Below are positions 27,053-36,420 of a stretch of 64,000 bases of DNA, in pieces (positions within the stretch are counted from its first letter, which is position 1; every line of letters starts with the position of its first letter). Below the pieces are notes generated by a model, which was not told the origin of the DNA, did not search any database, and saw only the letters and a program-made list of their open reading frames with translations. Both the position numbers and the translations under genes were made by a program. The stretch spans positions 372,001 through 436,000 of the forward strand of contig NCGY01000002.1 in the NCBI GenBank assembly GCA_002281775.1, written 5' to 3'. The DNA is from Hydrogenophilales bacterium 16-64-46 (GTDB taxonomy: Bacteria; Pseudomonadota; Gammaproteobacteria; Burkholderiales; Thiobacillaceae).

Positions 27053-28294
27053 ATGCAGACCAGCCTTGCCTCCCAGTACCGCAACACCCCCGAAGGCGAG
27101 GTCGCCGAACGCGTGCTGCGCGCCTGCGTGCATTGCGGTTTCTGCCTCGCTACCTGCCCCACCTATCAGGTGCTCGGCAGCGAACTGGATTCGCCGCGCG
27201 GCCGGATTTATCTGATGAAACAGGTGTTCGAGGGGGCGACGCCGACGGCGAAGACCCAGTTGCATCTCGACCGCTGCCTCACCTGCCGCGCCTGCGAAAC
27301 CACCTGCCCGTCCGGCGTCGAATACGGCAGGCTGCTCGACGCGGGCCGTGCCGTGGTGGAACAGGCGGTCGGCCGCAGCGCGGGCGAGGCGGTGAAGCGC
27401 AGCGCGCTCAAGCGCGGCCTGTCGAACCCGGCGCTGTTCAACACGGCGCTGAAACTCGGCCAGACCGCGCGTGGCCTGCTGCCCGGTTTTCTCAAGGACA
27501 AGGTCCCCGCCGCCGACCCCGCCGGCACCTGGCCCGCGCCGCGCCATGCGCGGAAAATGCTGGTGCTCGAAGGCTGCGTGCAACCCGCCATCAAGCCCGG
27601 CATCAACGCCGCCACCGCGCGCGTGCTCGACCGGCTCGGCGTCTCGCTCGTCGCCGACGCGCAGGCCGGCTGCTGCGGCGCGCTGGCGCACCATCTCAAC
27701 GACCACAGCGACGCCCTCGCCGCCATGCGCCGCAACATCGACGCCTGGCTGCCGCACCTCGACGCCGGCGTCGAGGCCATCGTGATGACCGCCTCGGGCT
27801 GCGGCGTGATGGTGAAAGACTACGGCTGGCAGCTGCGCCACGACCCGGTCTACGCCGAAAAGGCTGCGCGCATCGCCGCCGCGACGAAGGATATTTCAGA
27901 AGTATTGGTGGCCGAGCGCGACGTCCTCCTGCGCCTGGTGCCCAACGCCATCTCCCCCGCACCTCGCGTCGCCTGGCATCCCCCCTGCACGCTCCAGCAC
28001 GGGCAACAACTTGGCGGTGACATAGAAGCCCTGCTCGTCGCCTGCGGTTTCGAACTCACGCCCGTCGCGGACAAGCATCTGTGCTGCGGTTCCGCCGGTA
28101 CCTATTCCATCCTGCAACCGGAGATCGCCGGCGAGCTGAAAACCCGCAAGCTCGCCAGCCTCGCCGCCGGCCAGCCCGAGGTGATCGCCACTGCCAACAT
28201 CGGCTGCCTCACGCATCTACAATCAGGCAGTCATGTACCCGTGCGACACTGGGTGGAACTTCTCGACGCGGCCCTGGCCGGACAACTGAACTGA
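27053..28294 (+). CDS. glcF: Glycolate oxidase iron-sulfur subunit GlcF
   Basis: A 413-residue protein. Two ferredoxin-type 4Fe-4S motifs lie near the N-terminus (CVHCGFCLATCPT and CLTCRACETTCPSG). Two CCG domains follow (QAGCCGALAHH and HLCCGSAGTYS). It carries electrons from the GlcDE flavins to the quinone pool. The start at 27053 is one base beyond the glcE stop. The longer frame to 26840 is inside glcE. Confidence 0.92.
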   Translation: MQTSLASQYRNTPEGEVAERVLRACVHCGFCLATCPTYQVLGSELDSPRGRIYLMKQVFEGATPTAKTQLHLDRCLTCRACETTCPSGVEYGRLLDAGRAVVEQAVGRSAGEAVKRSALKRGLSNPALFNTALKLGQTARGLLPGFLKDKVPAADPAGTWPAPRHARKMLVLEGCVQPAIKPGINAATARVLDRLGVSLVADAQAGCCGALAHHLNDHSDALAAMRRNIDAWLPHLDAGVEAIVMTASGCGVMVKDYGWQLRHDPVYAEKAARIAAATKDISEVLVAERDVLLRLVPNAISPAPRVAWHPPCTLQHGQQLGGDIEALLVACGFELTPVADKHLCCGSAGTYSILQPEIAGELKTRKLASLAAGQPEVIATANIGCLTHLQSGSHVPVRHWVELLDAALAGQLN

Positions 28295-28305
28295 TAGGAG
28301 CGCAT

Positions 28306-29055
28306 ATGATCTTCAAACAACTCTTCGAACCCGTTTCCTGCACCTATACCTATCTCCTGGGCTGCGAGGAAACCGGCCAGGCGCTGCTGATCGACCCGGT
28401 GCTGCCAACCTGGGAACGGGATCTGGCCGAGGTGAACAAACTCGGCCTCAAGCTCGCCTACACCCTGGAAACGCACATCCACGCCGACCACATCACGTCT
28501 GCGCTGAAACTCAGGGACGTGGCGGGGAGCAAGGTCGGCGGGCCGGCGCTGGACCAGCTGCCGTGCACCGAAATCGGCATCGTCGACGGCGTACCGTTCA
28601 AGATGGGTTCGGTCGAGCTGCTGCCCCTGCACACGCCGGGCCATACCGACAACCATTTTGCCTACGCCCACGGCAACCGGCTCTACACCGGCGACGCCCT
28701 GCTGATCGAGGCCTGCGGCCGCACCGATTTCCAGAGCGGCGACCCGGCCGCGCTCTACCACTCGGTGCGCGACAAGCTGTTTGCCTACGACGACGACACG
28801 CTGGTCTACCCCGGCCACGATTATGAAAAGCGCCGCATCACCACGGTGGGCCAGGAACGGGCACGCAACCCGCGCTTGCACGATGGCATCAGCAAGGCCG
28901 AGTTCATCGAGATCATGAACGGCCTCCAGCTCGCCTATCCCAAGTTCATCGATTACGCCGTGCCGGGCAACCGGGGCTGCGGCATCTGCCCGGAGGGGGT
29001 GCCGGAACACCTGCAACAATATTGCGAGCAGATCGCCCAGACGCGCCAGGGCTGA
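28306..29055 (+). CDS. Persulfide dioxygenase / ETHE1-like metallo-beta-lactamase-fold protein
   Basis: A 249-residue MBL-fold enzyme. The THIHADH motif supplies the metal ligands, GHTDNHFAY and the YTGDALLIEACGRTDFQ stretch are diagnostic of ETHE1-type mono-iron persulfide dioxygenases, and YPGHDYEKR closes the site. These oxidise glutathione persulfide to sulfite. The C-terminal extension has GCGICP cysteines. AGGAG lies six bases before ATG 28306. It is just downstream of glcF and may be cotranscribed. Confidence 0.9.
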   Translation: MIFKQLFEPVSCTYTYLLGCEETGQALLIDPVLPTWERDLAEVNKLGLKLAYTLETHIHADHITSALKLRDVAGSKVGGPALDQLPCTEIGIVDGVPFKMGSVELLPLHTPGHTDNHFAYAHGNRLYTGDALLIEACGRTDFQSGDPAALYHSVRDKLFAYDDDTLVYPGHDYEKRRITTVGQERARNPRLHDGISKAEFIEIMNGLQLAYPKFIDYAVPGNRGCGICPEGVPEHLQQYCEQIAQTRQG

Positions 29056-29087
29056 AGCCGGATTAGCCGGGCTGAAGCGGGCGCGCC

Positions 29088-29657
29088 TCAGTCGCGCGCG
29101 TCGGCGGGTAGCGTGTTCAGGTTGACGAAGCCAGCCGCCGCAAACGGCACCACAGCGGGCGCGTGTGCCGCCTGCCAGCGATGCACGGCGCGCTCGCCGC
29201 GCGCGAGAAACGCTTCGAGGTCCTCCGCCAGGCGCGTCTGCACCACGAAGGTGGTGTGATGCACGCGGGCGTCGTCCGCCGCCACCGCAAGTGGCTGGCC
29301 GGCTTCGCGCGCGCCCGCAAGCAGGCGTGCGGCCAGGTCGCCCGGCAAGTGCGGCGTGTCGCAGGGCACGACCAGCAGCCAGGGGGCGGCAACGGCGCGC
29401 ATCGCCACCAGCACGCCGGCGAGCGGCCCGGGAAAATCCGGCAGGCTATCGGGTAACACGCGGTGGCCGGTGGCCGCGTAGCGGTCGAGCGAACGGTTGG
29501 CGCTGATCACCACTTCGCCCACCTGCGGGGCGATGGCGTCCAGCACCCATGCGATCAATGGCCGCCCGCGGTAGGCTGCCCAGCCCTTGTCGACGCCGCC
29601 CATGCGCGTGCCGCGTCCGCCTGCCAGCACCACGGCCGCGAGCTCAGCGGCGGGCAT
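29088..29657 (-). CDS. mobA: Molybdenum cofactor guanylyltransferase MobA
   Basis: A 189-residue nucleotidyltransferase that joins GMP to molybdopterin to give the MGD cofactor. LAGGRGTRMGGVDKGW is the GTP-binding signature at about 11-26, and VPCDTPHLP carries the Mg2+ Asp. The C-terminal NLNTLPA is also family-typical. The start overlaps the upstream glycosyltransferase gene by 14 bases, placing it last in the minus-strand purM run. Confidence 0.9.
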   Translation of the reverse strand: MPAAELAAVVLAGGRGTRMGGVDKGWAAYRGRPLIAWVLDAIAPQVGEVVISANRSLDRYAATGHRVLPDSLPDFPGPLAGVLVAMRAVAAPWLLVVPCDTPHLPGDLAARLLAGAREAGQPLAVAADDARVHHTTFVVQTRLAEDLEAFLARGERAVHRWQAAHAPAVVPFAAAGFVNLNTLPADARD

Positions 29658-31185
29658 ACAGCACGAAGTGGTCGTCGCGGTGCCGGGGCCGGGCGATTTC
29701 GGCGTGCGGCACCCAGTCGGCGGTCACCGGCGGCAGACTGCCCTTCCTGCGCACCTGCACCAGCAGCCAGGGGCACCCGCTGTCGGCCGGGCGAAAATCG
29801 CGGCCGCTGTGGTAGGCCATCAGCCCGCCCGCTACGTCGCGCACACCGTAGGTTTCGACGCAGGCACCAGCCGGCACCTGCTGCGCCAGTTCGGCGGCGA
29901 GGCCGGCGTAGCCCACGCGCTGGTCGAGCGGGCCCTGGAAGAGCGCGAACAGCAAGGTCCAGATGTAGGTGACGCCAGCGGTCCACACCAGCACCGGGCG
30001 CAGGGGCGAGCGTTTGAGCCGGACCAGGAAAACGATCCATGCCACCGTCACCGCCGCCCCCAAGCCCAGCGCCCACGGCCGCAGGCTGCCGACCTCCGCC
30101 ATGCCGAGCCGGGTGAGCCGCGTCGCCAGCCGTGCCGGCACGCCCAGATCGTGCGCCGACCAGTAGACCCACAGCACCAGCGCCAGAAAGCCGAACAGCA
30201 TCACGGCAAACCACAAGAGCGCGCTGGCCGCGCCGCGCCGCAGGCTCAGGAGTCCCGCGCCGCCCAGCAGGGCCAGCGGCAGGAGCAGGATGAGCCCACG
30301 CTCCTCGCCCGTCTCGGCGGAAAAACTGTACAGCGCCAGCAGCAGCAGCAGGGCCGCCAGCGGCATCAGGCGGGCAGGTTCGCGCCAGCGGTGGCGGTCG
30401 CGGTACAGCGCCCAGACCGCCAGCGGCCAGGCCGGCCACGCAAACCAGCCGAGCAGGCCGGGAAAGTAGGCGCTAACTGACCCCTGCCAGCGGCGGGCGT
30501 CGAGCGCCGTCGCCAGCGACAAGCCCTGCTGGTCGACCCAGATCAGCCACAGCGCGGTGAGGGCCGTACCGCCCGCCACGCCGAGCCAGGCGGCGCGGCG
30601 CACGCCCGGCGCACGCCAGGCCGGCGACAGCAGCGGCAGGATCAGCACCAGGCTCGCCAGCACGGCCGCTTCCGCCGCGCCGCCGGCCAGCGCCAGCAGG
30701 AAGCCGCCGCCGCCGAGCGCCCACGCGCCCTGCGGCTGCTGCGGCACTCGCGCCAGGCCGTAGAGCATGAGCGCGGCGGCGGCAAACTGCGCGGTATAGG
30801 GATTGATTTCGTGGCCACGCACCAGGAGGCCAGCGCAGCCGAGCAGGGTGAGCGCGGCCGCCCAGCCGGCGTCCTCGCCATCCTGCGCCCGCGCCGCCCG
30901 GGCGGTGAACCCCAGCGCCAGCGCGATGAATACGCCCGAGGCGAGTCGCACGCCATCGTGCAGGGTGAGCACGGGCGAGCTGAGCCACGCGGTCGCGGCT
31001 GCGGTCCAGCGATAGAGCGCCGGCACCGCCAGCGGTTCGCCCGCGCCTGCACGCAGCCAGTCGAGAAAGGCCGCGCCGTCGCCGCCGCGCCAGGGCGCGT
31101 GACCCACGAGCCCGGTCAGCAGCCAGACGGCGCACAGGGCGAGCAAGCCCAGCTGGAGCGGAGTGAGTGTGTGCTTACTGAACAA
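29644..31185 (-). CDS. Glycosyltransferase family 39-like integral membrane protein
   Basis: A 513-residue protein with about eleven membrane helices. The N-terminal GHAPWRGGDGAAFLDWL and a later YTAQFAAAALMLYGLARVP fit ArnT/PMT-type enzymes that use polyprenyl-linked sugars. The soluble C-terminal domain (PAGACVETYGVRDVAGG) is periplasmic in that model. The only start upstream is TTG 31185, overlapping the protease gene by 11 bases, so the N-terminus is uncertain. Sugar and acceptor are unknown. Confidence 0.72.
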   Translation of the reverse strand: MFSKHTLTPLQLGLLALCAVWLLTGLVGHAPWRGGDGAAFLDWLRAGAGEPLAVPALYRWTAAATAWLSSPVLTLHDGVRLASGVFIALALGFTARAARAQDGEDAGWAAALTLLGCAGLLVRGHEINPYTAQFAAAALMLYGLARVPQQPQGAWALGGGGFLLALAGGAAEAAVLASLVLILPLLSPAWRAPGVRRAAWLGVAGGTALTALWLIWVDQQGLSLATALDARRWQGSVSAYFPGLLGWFAWPAWPLAVWALYRDRHRWREPARLMPLAALLLLLALYSFSAETGEERGLILLLPLALLGGAGLLSLRRGAASALLWFAVMLFGFLALVLWVYWSAHDLGVPARLATRLTRLGMAEVGSLRPWALGLGAAVTVAWIVFLVRLKRSPLRPVLVWTAGVTYIWTLLFALFQGPLDQRVGYAGLAAELAQQVPAGACVETYGVRDVAGGLMAYHSGRDFRPADSGCPWLLVQVRRKGSLPPVTADWVPHAEIARPRHRDDHFVLYARR

Positions 31186-32626
31186 TTTTCAGGCGCTGGC
31201 CAGGGCGGGGCTCGCCCGCAGGGTACAGGTCGTTCATCAGGCGCAACTGGCTTTCGGCCGCGTCGCCCAGCGGCGACTGGCGCGCCAGCGCCGCCATCGT
31301 CGTGCCGGGCTGGGCGATCACCGTGCGCAGGTGATGTGCCTTGGCGGCCTGGTGCTCCGCCGGCGTCAGCGCATGGAAGCTGTTGATGGCGCTGCGCAGG
31401 GCGGCGCGCTCGCGGTCGTAGGCGGGTTTGTCCTGGGTCATGCCGGCGATGAGATACTGGCCGCCGCCGAATACCACGGCCGCGACGATCACCGGCCGGC
31501 CTTGCTGCGTGCCCGCTGCGAACGCGGCAGGGTAGCCGCTCAGCCGGCCGCTGTCGTAACGCGCACCGGCGTCGAGCTTGAGGCCTTTCTTCAGCGTGTC
31601 GAGCGGCTTGTCGCCCCTCGGACCCGTCATCAGTTCGAGCAGCGCGTCGCCCTTGGGGCTCACCGCCGCCACCCGGTCGGGCCGGTTCTGCACCTGCCAG
31701 CCCGGCGGGAACTGTATCGCCAGGCCAAGTTTTTCATGCAGCAGGGCGTTGTTGCGGATCACGCCCTGTTCGGGGCTGTCGCCAAACACCATGCCGTCCA
31801 GTTTCTGCAGATACTCGTCGCGGCCTTCGCGCGGGCTGGCCACCGCCAGCTTGCCCGCCTCGCCGACTACCTGCTGCAGGCGCGCGTCATTGCTGGGGTG
31901 GGAATCGAAGGTGCCGTGGTAGGTGCGCGTCTGGCGGCCGTCGCGCTTGGCTTGTTCGGCGGCAAACAGCTCCTGGTTCTTCAGCACGCCGATGACCTCG
32001 ACCATGGCCTCTGGGTCGTAGCCTGCACGGGCGAGATACTGCGCCCCCAGGCGGTCGGATTCGAGCTCGTGTTCACGGCCGTAGCCGGCCGTCCAGGCCT
32101 GCGCCAGGGTTTGCAGCAGCGACGCGCCGGCCTGGTTGTTCATGCCCGGCACGAGGATGGAGCCAAGGATCGCGCCCACCCCGGCCGCGGTTGCCGTGCT
32201 TTGCTGACGCACCCCGTGGCGCGCGGTGACATGGCCGATTTCGTGGCCGATCACCCCCGCCAGCTCGGCCTCGGAATTGAGGTAGGCCAGGATGCCGCGC
32301 GTGATGTAGATGTAGCCGCCGGGCAGGGCGAAGGCGTTCACGTCCGGGCTGTCGACCACGGTGAAATGCCATTTCAGGTTCGGCCGGTGGCTGTGCCGGG
32401 CGAGGGTCTGGCCGATGGCGTCGACGTAGGCCTGCAGCGCAGGGGCATCGAGCGCGGGATACTCCTTCAGCACGTCCTGATGAGCTTTTTCGCCCATCTG
32501 GATTTCCTGCTGTTCGGATACCAGCACGAAATTCTTGTCACCGGTGACCGGATTCTGCGCGCAATGGGTGAGGGCGAGGACGCTGAAAACCGCAAGGGCG
32601 AGACGCTGGTACGCGAACGTGGACAC
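31175..32626 (-). CDS. M48 family metalloprotease lipoprotein (BepA-like)
   Basis: A 483-residue periplasmic Zn protease. HEIGHVTARHG is the HExxH active site, and the third ligand Glu lies in the YGREHELESDRLG helix. A C-terminal TPR-poor region ends in a LysM-like segment (VIAQPGTTMAALARQS). I take GTG 32626, which gives a signal peptide ending in a lipobox-like LTHC. The ATG at 32743 forms TGATG with the upstream stop, but the codons between use TTA, TAT and GTA unlike the rest, so they look non-coding. The role is probably outer-membrane protein quality control. Confidence 0.8.
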   Translation of the reverse strand: MSTFAYQRLALAVFSVLALTHCAQNPVTGDKNFVLVSEQQEIQMGEKAHQDVLKEYPALDAPALQAYVDAIGQTLARHSHRPNLKWHFTVVDSPDVNAFALPGGYIYITRGILAYLNSEAELAGVIGHEIGHVTARHGVRQQSTATAAGVGAILGSILVPGMNNQAGASLLQTLAQAWTAGYGREHELESDRLGAQYLARAGYDPEAMVEVIGVLKNQELFAAEQAKRDGRQTRTYHGTFDSHPSNDARLQQVVGEAGKLAVASPREGRDEYLQKLDGMVFGDSPEQGVIRNNALLHEKLGLAIQFPPGWQVQNRPDRVAAVSPKGDALLELMTGPRGDKPLDTLKKGLKLDAGARYDSGRLSGYPAAFAAGTQQGRPVIVAAVVFGGGQYLIAGMTQDKPAYDRERAALRSAINSFHALTPAEHQAAKAHHLRTVIAQPGTTMAALARQSPLGDAAESQLRLMNDLYPAGEPRPGQRLKIVQ

Positions 32627-32742
32627 GGACGGGATTACGGTGATGAAGAAAGCCGAATGATACTTCGTGCCCGGCGATAAGGTTGCCGCTTTGCGCAATG
32701 CGCGCGCAGCCGGCAGATCGATGTGGGTCGCGCGGCGGCGCA

Positions 32743-33783
32743 TCAGGGTGCGAGGCTGCGCAGGCGCAGTTCCATCTGTCTGCCCTGATCGTCGCTGCGC
32801 ACGACCTTCACCGGCAGGTAGTGGTGGTCGATCGCGAGCCAGGCCTCGAAGCGTTCGCCGTCGCCGTCGCTGCGCACCAGGTGCAGCGTACGCAGGGTGC
32901 CAAGCGCGGTTTCAAGGCTTTCCTCGCCTTGCGTGGTGAAGGCGTATTCGCGCAGCTTCTTGCCGTTGAAAACGTTAAAGCGCAGCGCCCCGTCAGGCGG
33001 CGGCGCGGTCAGCGCGAGCTGGAAGAACAGGCTGAGCACGTCCTGCATCCCGGCCGGGTAGGGAAAATGTCGCACCTCGCCGCGTGCGGTCGTCAGCGTG
33101 ACCCGGCCCGCCCCGGCATCGAGCCGCGCGCTGGCGCGCTTGTCGCCGCGCTGGTCCCAGAACTCCTCCGGCACGAGGCCGGCCGGCGTGAGGCGTCCAC
33201 GACTGGTCTGCACGAAGCGGCCGCGATAGAAGACGCCCGTCAGCCCGGTTGCAGCGGCGACGCTCGTCAGCGTGTAGCGTCCGCCTTCGCTGATCCAGAC
33301 CAGCGTTTGCTCGCCCGAGGCGAGGCCGTAGTGCAGATCGAAGAGCAGGTCGAGGCGGGCAGGCAGGGCATTGAGCGGCGGCAACGTGGGTTCGGTGGCT
33401 GCAGGTTCGGGCGGGAGTTGGGGTTCAGGCGGGGGCTCGGGTTCGGGCGCGACGGCTTCGCCCGGGTCGGCCGGTTCGCTCGCGGTGACGAGATCAGCGG
33501 GCGGCGCAGGGGTACGCACGTCAGGCGTCGCGGGGGAGGGCACCGTTTCAGCCTCGGGTGCCGGACTGGCCGGCGCTGCGGCTGGCCGGGCCGGCGGGCG
33601 GGGCGTTGGCGGGGCGGGCGGCGGCGGCACGGTCTGCGCGACCAGCTGCGCCTGGAACACGGCGTCTTCCGGTGCCGCGTCCTCGCCGCGCGGCAACCAT
33701 CTGGCCGCGCCGCCCAGCAGGGCCAGGTGCAGCAGCAGCGAAACGGCCAGGGCCCACGCGGCGCTGCGGGTGCCGGGCGTCAT
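32743..33783 (-). CDS. DUF3108 protein with TonB-like Pro-rich N-terminus
   Basis: A 346-residue protein. One N-terminal membrane helix (about 9-26) is followed by a long Pro/Ala/Glu linker (residues about 50-140), resembling TonB spacers, then a C-terminal DUF3108 domain (ARLDLLFDLHYGLASGEQ, YTLTSVAAATGL, FNGKKLREYAFTT). DUF3108 is a periplasmic beta-rich domain of unknown function. It is the second of two adjacent DUF3108 genes, three bases after the other. Confidence 0.82.
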   Translation of the reverse strand: MTPGTRSAAWALAVSLLLHLALLGGAARWLPRGEDAAPEDAVFQAQLVAQTVPPPPAPPTPRPPARPAAAPASPAPEAETVPSPATPDVRTPAPPADLVTASEPADPGEAVAPEPEPPPEPQLPPEPAATEPTLPPLNALPARLDLLFDLHYGLASGEQTLVWISEGGRYTLTSVAAATGLTGVFYRGRFVQTSRGRLTPAGLVPEEFWDQRGDKRASARLDAGAGRVTLTTARGEVRHFPYPAGMQDVLSLFFQLALTAPPPDGALRFNVFNGKKLREYAFTTQGEESLETALGTLRTLHLVRSDGDGERFEAWLAIDHHYLPVKVVRSDDQGRQMELRLRSLAP

Positions 33784-33786
33784 CGG

Positions 33787-34482
33787 CTAGCTCTGGATGC
33801 GGGCGCGGGCGAGGCGCTGTTCCAGCGTGACGCCATCCTCGACCACGCGGATGCGCACCGGCAGGTTGCCGCGCGCGGGTGCAACCCAGACGGTGATGGC
33901 CTTGTCGTCCGGATCGCTAACGATGCGGCGGTACTGCAGGGTGGTCAGCCTGCCCAGGGGTGTGGCGAGCACGCCGCCGTCCTGGCGGGCGTAGCGGTAA
34001 TCGCTGAGCTTGCGTCCACTCGTCACCTGCAGGGTGTAATCCGTGGGCAGCTTCGGCGCGAACATGAACTGGTAGAGCTGGGAGAGCTGGTCCTGCGTGC
34101 CCGTCTTGAGCTCGGGCGTGATCCAGGATTCGCTCTTGTAGCGATAGGCGATGTGGCGCGCCGTCCAGTCGAGGCGGGCGGTGGCAAGTTTTTCCGGCGC
34201 GTCGCTGCGCGCGTGCCGGAACTGCTCGGGCCGCAGGCCCTGCTGGGTGACGCTGCCGGTGCTTTCCAGACGGATGCTGCCGGGCCAGAGCATTTTCAGC
34301 GGCCCGGTCGCGCGCATTTCGCTCGTCAGCGTGTACTGCCGGCCCTTCTGCACGTAGGTATCGGTCACTTGGCCCAGCTTCTGGCCGTTGCGGTAGAGGT
34401 CGTAGGCCACTTCCATGCGCTGGGGGGCGGCGTGGGCCGTCGCGACCAACAGGCTGGCGAACAGCAGGAGGGACTTCAGCAT
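33787..34482 (-). CDS. Exported DUF3108 family protein
   Basis: A 231-residue protein with signal peptide MLKSLLLFASLLVATAHA and a single DUF3108 domain (RMEVAYDLYRNGQKLGQV, YTLTSEMRATGPLKMLWPGS). The start at 34482 is preceded by GGAA and removes 22 out-of-family residues. It directly follows purN (gap two bases). Its sequence resembles the DUF3108 half of the next gene, so the pair may be a duplication. Confidence 0.83.
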   Translation of the reverse strand: MLKSLLLFASLLVATAHAAPQRMEVAYDLYRNGQKLGQVTDTYVQKGRQYTLTSEMRATGPLKMLWPGSIRLESTGSVTQQGLRPEQFRHARSDAPEKLATARLDWTARHIAYRYKSESWITPELKTGTQDQLSQLYQFMFAPKLPTDYTLQVTSGRKLSDYRYARQDGGVLATPLGRLTTLQYRRIVSDPDDKAITVWVAPARGNLPVRIRVVEDGVTLEQRLARARIQS

Positions 34483-34484
34483 GG

Positions 34485-35117
34485 TCAGCTTTCCGTGGGG
34501 AACACGGACTGTGACGCGGAATCGTCTTGCAAGTTTATGCAGCCACACTTGTTTACCAGCCGTCCCTCGGCGAACCAGCGGATCGCCTGCGGGTAGACGC
34601 GGTGTTCCTGCGCCAGCACCCGTGCGGACAGCGTCTCGGGCGTATCGTCGGCGCGCACCGGCACCGCGGCCTGGATGACGATGGGGCCGTGGTCGAGCTG
34701 GGCGGTGACGAAATGCACCGTGCAGCCGTGGATTTTCACGCCCTCGGCGAGCGCGCGTTCGTGGGTTTTGAGACCGGGAAACGCGGGCAGGAGCGAGGGG
34801 TGGATGTTGAGCAGCCTGCCCTCGAAACGGGCTATGAACGCCGGCGAGAGGATGCGCATGTAGCCGGCGAGCACGACGAGGTCGGGCTGGTGGCGTTCGA
34901 TTTCGTCGGCGAGTTTCGCATCGAATGCCTCGCGATCAGCGAATTCCGTGTGGTCGAGCGCCACCGTCGGCAAGCCCTGTTCGCGTGCCCAGACCAGCCC
35001 GTCCGCCTGCGGCCGGTTGCTGACGACCGCGACGATCTCGACCGGCAGCCTGGCCTCGACAATCGCGCGAAAGTTGCTGCCGCGTCCCGACAGCAGGACG
35101 ACGACGCGACAGCTCAC
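34485..35117 (-). CDS. purN: Phosphoribosylglycinamide formyltransferase
   Basis: A 210-residue 10-formyl-THF-dependent GAR transformylase, step three of purine synthesis. LLSGRGSNF (substrate phosphate loop), YMRILSPAF, the [13 protein letters not shown] signature with the catalytic Asn/His, and Asp in QLDHGPI are all seen. GTG 35117 overlaps the purM stop (GTGA) and gives the standard N-terminus. The longer frame to 35243 is inside purM. Confidence 0.93.
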   Translation of the reverse strand: MSCRVVVLLSGRGSNFRAIVEARLPVEIVAVVSNRPQADGLVWAREQGLPTVALDHTEFADREAFDAKLADEIERHQPDLVVLAGYMRILSPAFIARFEGRLLNIHPSLLPAFPGLKTHERALAEGVKIHGCTVHFVTAQLDHGPIVIQAAVPVRADDTPETLSARVLAQEHRVYPQAIRWFAEGRLVNKCGCINLQDDSASQSVFPTES

Positions 35118-36142
35118 GAATAGAGAACCTGCTCGGCTCCCTCGGGGCGCGCGACGATCTCGCCGATCTGCCACACGGTTTCGCCGCTCGCGACGAGATG
35201 CGCCTTCGCCACGTCGGCGTCGGCGGCCGCGACGACCACGCACATGCCGATGCCGCAGTTGAAGGTGCGCAGCATTTCGCCGGGTTCGACGTTGCCGGCC
35301 TGCTGCAACCAGTCGAACAGCGGCGGACGCGTCCAGCTGGCCGGGTCGACCCGGGCCGCCACGGTCTCCGGCAGGCAGCGCGGCAGGTTGCCGGTGATGC
35401 CGCCGCCGGTGATGTGCGCCATGCCTTTGACATTCAGCGTTTCCATCAGCGCGAGCAGCGGCTTCACATAGATGCGCGTGGGGGCCATCACGGCGTCGGC
35501 AAAGGGCTGGCCGTGGAAGTCGGATTTAAGGCCGATGTGCGAAATGTCGATCAGCTTGCGGATGAGCGAATAGCCGTTGGAATGCGCGCCGGACGACGCC
35601 AGACCCAACACCACGTCGCCTGCGGCGATGGTCTGGCCGCCGATGACCTTGCTTTTTTCCACCACGCCGACGGCAAACCCGGCCAGATCGTATTCGCCTT
35701 CCGGGTACATGCCCGGCATCTCGGCGGTTTCGCCGCCGATGAGCGCGCAGCCGGCCTGCTCGCAACCGGTGGCGATGCCGGCGATGACCGCCTCGGCGGT
35801 GTCGAGACTGAGCTTGCCGGTGGCGAAGTAATCGAGGAAAAACAGCGGCTCCGCGCCCTGCACGAGGATGTCGTTGACGCTCATCGCCACCAGGTCGATG
35901 CCGACGGTGTCGTGGCGGTTGAGCTCGAACGCGAGCTTGAGTTTGGTGCCGACGCCGTCTGTGCCCGAGACCAGCACCGGCTCCCGGTACTTCTTGGAGA
36001 TTTCGATCAGCGCGCCAAAGCCGCCGATGCCGGCCAGCACTTCCGGCCGCATCGTGCGTTTGGCGAGCGGTTTGATGCGCTCGACCAGCGCGTCGCCCGC
36101 GTCGATATCGACCCCGGCATCTTTGTAGGAAATGGAAGACAC
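35114..36142 (-). CDS. purM: Phosphoribosylformylglycinamidine cyclo-ligase
   Basis: A 342-residue AIR synthetase starting [19 protein letters not shown] at GTG 36142, which has GGAG six bases upstream. [29 protein letters not shown] and [13 protein letters not shown] are the conserved ATP and FGAM sites. It closes the imidazole ring in purine synthesis. It heads the minus-strand run that continues through purN and envelope genes to mobA. The 278 bases upstream include an AT-rich stretch (36171-36200) suitable for its promoter. Confidence 0.94.
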   Translation of the reverse strand: MSSISYKDAGVDIDAGDALVERIKPLAKRTMRPEVLAGIGGFGALIEISKKYREPVLVSGTDGVGTKLKLAFELNRHDTVGIDLVAMSVNDILVQGAEPLFFLDYFATGKLSLDTAEAVIAGIATGCEQAGCALIGGETAEMPGMYPEGEYDLAGFAVGVVEKSKVIGGQTIAAGDVVLGLASSGAHSNGYSLIRKLIDISHIGLKSDFHGQPFADAVMAPTRIYVKPLLALMETLNVKGMAHITGGGITGNLPRCLPETVAARVDPASWTRPPLFDWLQQAGNVEPGEMLRTFNCGIGMCVVVAAADADVAKAHLVASGETVWQIGEIVARPEGAEQVLYS

Positions 36143-36420
36143 ACCCGGCTCCAGAATCAGAAAGTGCGCTATTTTAGCTGTTAACCTAAAAACCGCAGTT
36201 GACCGCTTACCCCCTGAGAAGAAACGTATGAGCATTGGATTTTCTGCCTTCGATCCTGTTCGCTTGAGATTCATGCCCGCTACACGCCCGATGGCACGCC
36301 TGCTCGTGTGCCTGCCTTTGTCGGGCCTCCTTGCAGGCCCCGGCCTGCGGCGTCGTTGCTTCGCGGCAGTCACCCGACCAGACGCACCCTCGGGCGCGTC
36401 CAAATACGGTTTCTAGGTTT

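Noticed and set aside
36228..36416. 62-codon frame upstream of the permease gene
   Set aside because: It has a weak ribosome site but a composition like intergenic DNA and no recognisable domain; I left it out although a leader peptide cannot be excluded.
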